10,718 nt of DNA, taken from assembly GCA_051652785.1 (NCBI GenBank), contig JBOFUX010000002.1:1-10718 (forward strand), in the 5' to 3' direction. Positions 6,966 to 10,718 of this stretch are shown one piece after another. A program made the position numbers and the translations under genes. How positions within the stretch are numbered: position 1 is the stretch's first letter; each line of letters starts with the position of its first letter. The notes beneath the pieces were generated by a model that was not told the DNA's origin, made no database searches, and worked only from the letters and a program-made list of their open reading frames with translations. Source of the stretch: JAGNZR01 sp051652785 (lineage in GTDB: Bacteria; Fusobacteriota; Fusobacteriia; Fusobacteriales; Fusobacteriaceae).

Positions 6966-7684
6966 TTTTTTCTCCTCCTGATTTCTCCCCATTCTTTTAG
7001 TATTTCTTCAATACTTTGATACCTGTTCTTCATATTTTCCTCTTTTCCTTTTTTCATAAACTCTATTAATGAAGTATCTAGTTTTAATTTGTTTGTCTCT
7101 AACATATATTCTATAAGTTTAAACACACTATAAATATCTGTACTTTTGTTTTTATATTTTTCTATAAAATATAATTCTTTAGGTGAGTATTTAGGGGTTA
7201 GCTGGCGTACACCACTTAATTCATGGCTTAGAGTAGCACTTCCAAAGTCTATTAAACATAGTTTTTTTTTGTTTGAATCACTCTCTATTATTATATTTTC
7301 AGGTTTTATATCGCAGTGAATTATATCTCTCTTATGAATCTTTCGTAAAGTAACTAAAAGTTGATAAATTAGACTATGAACTTTATTTAATGTTAATCCA
7401 TATTCTTTATTATATACTTTTAAAGTTACTCCCGAAATATATTGAAAAATTAGATATTCTTTTTTTTGTTCTAAAATTAAAGGTATATTCTTCAGTTTTA
7501 ATAATTTTAATATCTTTGCTTCCATGAATAACTGATTTTCTGCCCTTTCTACCTTTAGTTTTTCTCCCAAAAGATTACTTGATATCTGTTTTAATATTTT
7601 ACAATTAGAATTTTCCTTTATTAAATATACATCATAAAGCTTCCCCTCACTTAATAGAGTGGAATCCAATTGCTTTTTTTCCAA
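6962..7684 (-). CDS. Minimal soluble Ser/Thr protein kinase
   Basis: A 240-residue Hanks-type kinase. Visible motifs: probable ATP-anchoring Lys32 (KILK), helix-C Glu56 (EAKIL), catalytic loop IIHCDIKPEN (121-130, Asp125 the base, Asn130), DFG at 146-148, a TPKYSPKE segment (163-170) in the place of the APE motif, and helix-F Asp183 (STDIYS). The glycine-rich loop is degenerate, with a single Gly near residue 14. The activation segment has several Ser/Thr that could be autophosphorylated. It lacks the transmembrane helix and sensor domain of PknB/PrkC or PpkA, so it is probably cytoplasmic. The start is TTG at 7684 with AGGAG 8 bases upstream, and the gene overlaps the end of the PP2C-like gene by 34 bases. 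The likely substrate is the FHA protein encoded two genes upstream, by analogy with type VI PpkA-Fha pairs. Confidence 0.9.
   Translation of the reverse strand: MEKKQLDSTLLSEGKLYDVYLIKENSNCKILKQISSNLLGEKLKVERAENQLFMEAKILKLLKLKNIPLILEQKKEYLIFQYISGVTLKVYNKEYGLTLNKVHSLIYQLLVTLRKIHKRDIIHCDIKPENIIIESDSNKKKLCLIDFGSATLSHELSGVRQLTPKYSPKELYFIEKYKNKSTDIYSVFKLIEYMLETNKLKLDTSLIEFMKKGKEENMKNRYQSIEEILKEWGEIRRRKN
6974..6979 (-). promoter_or_regulatory. Ribosome binding site supporting a TTG start for the Hsp70-like gene
   Basis: Minus-strand AGGAGG, 8 bases before TTG (6963-6965). The same bases encode consecutive arginines at the C-terminus of the kinase, so the kinase tail doubles as the translation signal for the next gene. 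Confidence 0.7.
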
Positions 7685-9900
7685 GCTTTATTCTCCTTTT
7701 CATTAAGAACTTTTAAATATTCACTATATTTTTTTTCTAATAAAATTTTATTTTTTTCTATTTTTTTCAGCTCTTCTATAGCTTCTAAAAACTCTTTACG
7801 TGATTCTTTATATTTTTTATTTGAATATAGTCCATCTCCTTTTACTTCTTTTTTATTTATTACTATTATTTTTTCTCCTAATTCTATTTTCTCTTTTAGC
7901 TCTCCTTGTTTTATATCGTCATTCGTGCTCACTGATATTGTATATGCTTCTTTATATTTTTCAAGTGATAGTTTTGATTTGTTATTTTCCCACAGAATAT
8001 CCCCTTCTTTTAATAGGCTATCAATCATCAGCTGATTATCTTTTAATTGAAGAGATATGTCTTGGGATTTCTTTAATTTTATTAAAGCTTTTTCATATTC
8101 ACCTAAACTAGAATGTACCTTAGACTCTCGAATATAGTCGATACTTTCTTTTCTTATATTTTTTTTAATTTCATTTAAACTTTCTATTTTCTTCTCCATA
8201 GAAGTTCTTCTACCCTCATCTCTTATTTCTGTATATATTCCTTTAGCATTTTCAAAATATATGATTGCTCCTTCTATATCTTTTGATTCAAATTCGTATC
8301 CTTTTTTCTCATACTCATTTGCTTGATTATATTTCTTTTCTTTTTCTTTTGATAATTTATTTATTTTAGTGCTTACTTCTGATACTAGACTTATTTTATC
8401 ATATTTTAAGAAGATAAGTTTTGCTTGTGAATAATTTGAAATTGCTACTTCAAACTCTTTGTTTGCTGCTAATTCATCTCCTTCATATAGCATTTCTTTT
8501 CCTATATTTAAACCCTTACTTGCTAATATACTCTTTTCTATCTTTAAATTAAGTTCTGCTATTTTTGAATAATTTAGATTTTTTAATTGAGTTATTTTTA
8601 TTTTTGCATCTTTATATTTTTCTTCAGCTTCTATGAACTCATCTTCTTGATAAAGTAAATCTCCATCATTAACTAAGGTTATAGATTCTTGTAACTTTGT
8701 TATTTCCTCAAGTTTGCTTTCTATAAATAAAATTTGCTTCCCTAAATTTATATTTGTTATCTTAGGGGAGAATATTGTTCTATATATAAAATTACTTTGT
8801 GGATTTATTTCTAACTCTCTATATTTTGTCTTACTCTCTTCAAATGATTTTATTGCTTGACTAAATTTTTCTTCCTCTATTTTTTTTATTCCTTCGTTTT
8901 CTAAACTAAATGCTATTTCATAAATTTTTTCCCTTTCTCTTTTTAGTGAGTACCCTCTATAAAATATTATCATTAGTCCTATAATTAAAGATATGATACC
9001 TATAATTTTAAGCCAGTTAAACTTTCTTTTTTTCTTATCTATAACCACTTTATCTGCAAAGATTCCTACTACTGTATAATTTTCTTTTTCTACATTATTA
9101 TTCTTTATTTTATCCTCAAGTCTATTTATAAGTTGACTAACTTTCGTTACTTTTGATACTTCTATCTCTATTTCTGATTCATCCAGCTGTTCCCATGTTC
9201 CATGAGTCATTAAAAGAATTTTATCACTATCTAAAAGTTCTATTTTTTTTGAAATATTCGGATTTATTCCTAACGAATCTCCCATATTCTGAGTTAATTT
9301 ATTTCTTTGATTATGAAATCTTATTTCTGAATACGACACTTCTTTTCCCTCGTACATAAGATGAGCTAAACTATCATCTTTACTTTTTTCCGTTATATCT
9401 TCATCTTTTAGAATATATACTCTTGTGTTTCCTACTGTTCCAAATATTACTGAACTATAATCTGTTAGTACAACTGCTACCGAAGCATTCATTCCTTTCT
9501 TATCTCTTGTTTTACTCTGCTCTTCCTCTAATTTTTTATTTGCCTTATTTATTATTTTTTTCAAATAGCTTTTACTATATTGTGGATTAGAAATGAATAA
9601 CTTTAATATTTCTTCAACTATAATTTGTGAGGCTAATTCCGAGCCATTATCCTCATCATATCCGTCTGACACAACCCAACATCCAAAATTTTCTAACTCT
9701 ATATATGAAAAATAATCACTATTTAAATTTTTATCTCCTCTTCTTGATATAAAAGAGGTTACAAATTTACTTAAGCTTTTTCTTCCTTTCTCCTCTTCTT
9801 TTTTTTCTTTTTTTTCGTCATCTTTTTTTTCTCCAGGAATTAAATCCTTACTTTTTGTCATTATTAAATTTAAATTTTTTGAAATATTATTATTAATCAT
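7651..9900 (-). CDS. PP2C-like phosphatase domain, transmembrane helix, TPR-like tail
   Basis: 749 residues. Residues 1-45 are a Lys/Glu-rich tail. A PP2C fold spans about 48-285: RRGDKNLNSD (Asp62), SDGYDEDNGSELAS (Asp79), GNTR where GDSR is usual (157-160), LTQNMG, then LLMTHG (229-234) where LL.SDG is usual, and ENYTVV (273-278) where DN.TVV is usual. Two metal-binding Asp are kept, but the SDG Asp is His233 and the DN Asp is Glu273, so phosphatase activity may be weak, altered or lost. After a KKKRK cluster comes one membrane helix (about 296-314), then about 430 residues of degenerate TPR-like helical hairpins (for example EKFSQAIKSFEESKTKY, GEYEKALIKLKKSQDIS). With the PP2C domain inside the cell, the TPR tail would lie outside the membrane as a sensor or docking arm. 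The ATG has AGGAG 5 bases upstream and starts 13 bases after the FHA gene. By position it is the counterpart of PppA. Confidence 0.85.
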   Translation of the reverse strand: MINNNISKNLNLIMTKSKDLIPGEKKDDEKKEKKEEEKGRKSLSKFVTSFISRRGDKNLNSDYFSYIELENFGCWVVSDGYDEDNGSELASQIIVEEILKLFISNPQYSKSYLKKIINKANKKLEEEQSKTRDKKGMNASVAVVLTDYSSVIFGTVGNTRVYILKDEDITEKSKDDSLAHLMYEGKEVSYSEIRFHNQRNKLTQNMGDSLGINPNISKKIELLDSDKILLMTHGTWEQLDESEIEIEVSKVTKVSQLINRLEDKIKNNNVEKENYTVVGIFADKVVIDKKKRKFNWLKIIGIISLIIGLMIIFYRGYSLKREREKIYEIAFSLENEGIKKIEEEKFSQAIKSFEESKTKYRELEINPQSNFIYRTIFSPKITNINLGKQILFIESKLEEITKLQESITLVNDGDLLYQEDEFIEAEEKYKDAKIKITQLKNLNYSKIAELNLKIEKSILASKGLNIGKEMLYEGDELAANKEFEVAISNYSQAKLIFLKYDKISLVSEVSTKINKLSKEKEKKYNQANEYEKKGYEFESKDIEGAIIYFENAKGIYTEIRDEGRRTSMEKKIESLNEIKKNIRKESIDYIRESKVHSSLGEYEKALIKLKKSQDISLQLKDNQLMIDSLLKEGDILWENNKSKLSLEKYKEAYTISVSTNDDIKQGELKEKIELGEKIIVINKKEVKGDGLYSNKKYKESRKEFLEAIEELKKIEKNKILLEKKYSEYLKVLNEKENKAWKKSNWIPLY
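7693..7697 (-). promoter_or_regulatory. Ribosome binding site supporting the TTG start of the kinase
   Basis: AGGAG on the minus strand, 8 bases before TTG at 7682-7684 and lying inside the end of the PP2C-like coding region. No ATG occurs in the kinase frame before the ATP-anchoring Lys32, so TTG is needed for a complete N-lobe. Confidence 0.75.
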
Positions 9901-9913
9901 TTTTTCTCCTATC

Positions 9914-10435
9914 CTATTTATCTATTTTCCAATCATATTCTTCCCCACACAATGCTACAAAAACAAATCTTGAGGTTCCCATTTCTATTACATTGAATGG
10001 CTCTAAACGAATTGGAGCATATACCGCATTATTTTGCACATAAACTATTCCGTTTCCATCTCCTGGTATTATCATAAACATTCTTTGTTTTGGATTGTAG
10101 GTTATTATTGCATGGTTCTTTCTTGAAATATTACTATCACCTTCTATTATTATATCCATATCGGGAGCTCGCCCTACAAAGTTCTTTTCTGTTTTTATTT
10201 TATAATCCTTACCTTTATCATGACCTTCTATACATACTAACCATCCTACAACTGGTTCTATCGCTAACTCATTAGCCCAATATGTTACTGTTTTATCATC
10301 GTCATTTTCTACTGCATCCATTGCTCTGTAGTCCGCTTCCTCTATCTCCTCTAATCTTTCACTATTACAATATGGGCACTCCTTATATCTAGCTGTATTA
10401 AACATATGACCATTTGAACATCTTTCTAATTTCAT
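9914..10435 (-). CDS. Zinc-ribbon and FHA domain protein
   Basis: 173 residues. An N-terminal treble-clef or ribbon-like metal site is suggested by Cys6, His10, Cys20 and Cys23 (RCSNGH ... CPYC). An acidic linker follows, containing DDDKTVTYW (45-53). The FHA domain covers about 64-163 with the expected phosphothreonine-binding residues: Gly88-Arg89 (VGRA), SRKNH at 104-108, and a Gly-Asn turn (GDGNG) before the last strands. It would bind phosphothreonine on a partner. Thr49 or Thr51 in the acidic linker is a candidate kinase site, by analogy with N-terminal Thr motifs of small FHA proteins such as GarA and OdhI. No membrane segment is seen. The start at 10435 has AGGAG 5 bases upstream; an in-frame ATG at 10453 lies before that site and is not used by my reading. 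By position it is the Fha-type scaffold of the kinase/phosphatase pair. Confidence 0.9.
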   Translation of the reverse strand: MKLERCSNGHMFNTARYKECPYCNSERLEEIEEADYRAMDAVENDDDKTVTYWANELAIEPVVGWLVCIEGHDKGKDYKIKTEKNFVGRAPDMDIIIEGDSNISRKNHAIITYNPKQRMFMIIPGDGNGIVYVQNNAVYAPIRLEPFNVIEMGTSRFVFVALCGEEYDWKIDK

Positions 10436-10440
10436 CTTCT

Positions 10441-10445
10441 CTCCT
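10441..10445 (-). promoter_or_regulatory. Ribosome binding site deciding the FHA start
   Basis: AGGAG, 5 bases before the ATG at 10433-10435. It lies downstream of the alternative ATG at 10453, which rules that start out in practice. Confidence 0.75.
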
Positions 10446-10453
10446 TTTATCAT

Positions 10454-10470
10454 AAAAGTATACTACTTTT
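10454..10470. repeat. Small inverted repeat between the PAAR-like and FHA genes
   Basis: AAAAGTA (10454-10460) and TACTTTT (10464-10470) form a perfect 7-base stem with a 3-base loop in the 52-base gap, just upstream of the FHA ribosome site. It is A+T-rich with no T tract, so it is unlikely to terminate transcription. It could be an RNA processing or stability element, or chance. Confidence 0.3.
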
Positions 10471-10487
10471 CATTGATTTATTATTTT

Positions 10488-10718
10488 TTAATTTGCTTTT
10501 GCTACTCCTTCACTACTAACTATACTTAGTGTTCCTCCACATTTACACGTACATTTGCAGTTGTTTAACAGTACTGTACTTCCATTTAAGGTGATTCCTT
10601 TACTTCCCTGTTCCCATTCATTTGTTGAGATATATCCACTGCACATTTGAGGAACTCCATTTATTAGATTTTTGTTGCATAGTGTTCCTTTAGGGATTAT
10701 TGATTTATTTCCTATGTA
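10488..10718 (-). CDS. PAAR-like (DUF4280-type) spike-tip protein, C-terminal part
   Basis: The last 76 residues of a protein whose 5' end lies beyond the right edge; stop TAA at 10488-10490. The fragment has the closing pattern of DUF4280/PAAR-like proteins as I know it: a Trp-Gly-containing segment (NEWEQGSKG), a strand LNGSTVLLN, a Cys cluster, and CGGTLSIV followed by a Gly. PAAR-like proteins form the sharp metal-stabilised tip of type VI and related tail-like injection devices and may carry or recruit effectors. Six cysteines are visible (14, 26, 54, 56, 58, 60), four of them in CKCTCKC, a likely metal site. The C-terminus ends soon after the fold (EGVAKAN), so no effector extension is fused on this side. 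It is probably the first visible gene of the same operon, 52 bases before the FHA start. Whether an N-terminal extension exists cannot be seen. Confidence 0.7.
   Translation of the reverse strand, partial: YIGNKSIIPKGTLCNKNLINGVPQMCSGYISTNEWEQGSKGITLNGSTVLLNNCKCTCKCGGTLSIVSSEGVAKAN

Noticed and set aside
6966..6992. ATG at 6992 as start of the Hsp70-like gene
   Set aside because: It is possible but lacks a good ribosome site. TTG at 6965 has AGGAGG at ideal spacing and the usual 4-base overlap with the kinase stop.
9780..9840. Poly-T/C-rich stretch as a regulatory or phase-variable element
   Set aside because: It is the antisense of the Lys/Glu-rich N-terminal tail of the PP2C-like protein; individual runs are short and interrupted.
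10436..10487. TATACT resembling a -10 box before the FHA gene
   Set aside because: No acceptable -35 element at the right spacing, and such hexamers are expected by chance in sequence this A+T-rich.
1..10718. CRISPR array, tRNA, rRNA or riboswitch
   Set aside because: No spaced direct repeats, no cloverleaf or rRNA segments, and no long structured leader are visible; nearly all of the window is coding.

Overview
The window is very A+T-rich (roughly three quarters by eye). It carries a tight run of genes on the minus strand, with strong purine bias on the coding strand, AAGGAG-type ribosome sites and a Sec signal peptide of the MKKILSIVFLFLS type. A small plus-strand remnant resembles ISNCY/IS1202-group transposases, which are common in Fusobacterium. 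Together these suggest a member of the Fusobacteriota (Fusobacterium or a relative). This is an inference from style; no rRNA or other phylogenetic marker is present.

Layout, in transcription order (right to left). (1) 10718-10488: 3' end of a PAAR-like (DUF4280-type) spike-tip protein. (2) 10435-9914: zinc-ribbon plus FHA phosphothreonine reader. (3) 9900-7651: PP2C-like phosphatase domain, one transmembrane helix, then a long TPR-like tail; several metal-site residues are substituted. (4) 7684-6962: minimal soluble Ser/Thr kinase with a TTG start. (5) 6965-4383: very large Hsp70/actin-fold ATPase with an extra N-terminal domain, probably also with a TTG start. (6) 4365-3106 and (7) 3109-2393: two unrecognised soluble proteins, translationally coupled. 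(8) 2367-1363: a protein whose C-terminal part resembles the end of phage-tail LysM/XkdP-type baseplate proteins. (9) 1363-305: an exported protein with an internally duplicated domain. Bases 177-304 are non-coding and look like the right end of a degraded insertion sequence. Bases 1-176 are the remains of its transposase.

All gaps between the minus-strand genes are 0-52 bases, and four junctions overlap, so they probably form one operon whose promoter lies to the right of the window. A kinase, a PP2C-type protein and an FHA protein beside a PAAR-like tip recall the PpkA-PppA-Fha threonine phosphorylation switch of type VI secretion. My reading is that this is the regulatory and accessory arm of a phage-tail-like (contractile injection type) device in a fusobacterium. 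The sensor region is attached to the phosphatase-like protein rather than the kinase, and a giant Hsp70-like ATPase is part of the set. No sheath, tube, VgrG or ClpV gene is visible here, so the link to injection rests on the PAAR-like fragment and the weaker baseplate-like resemblance.
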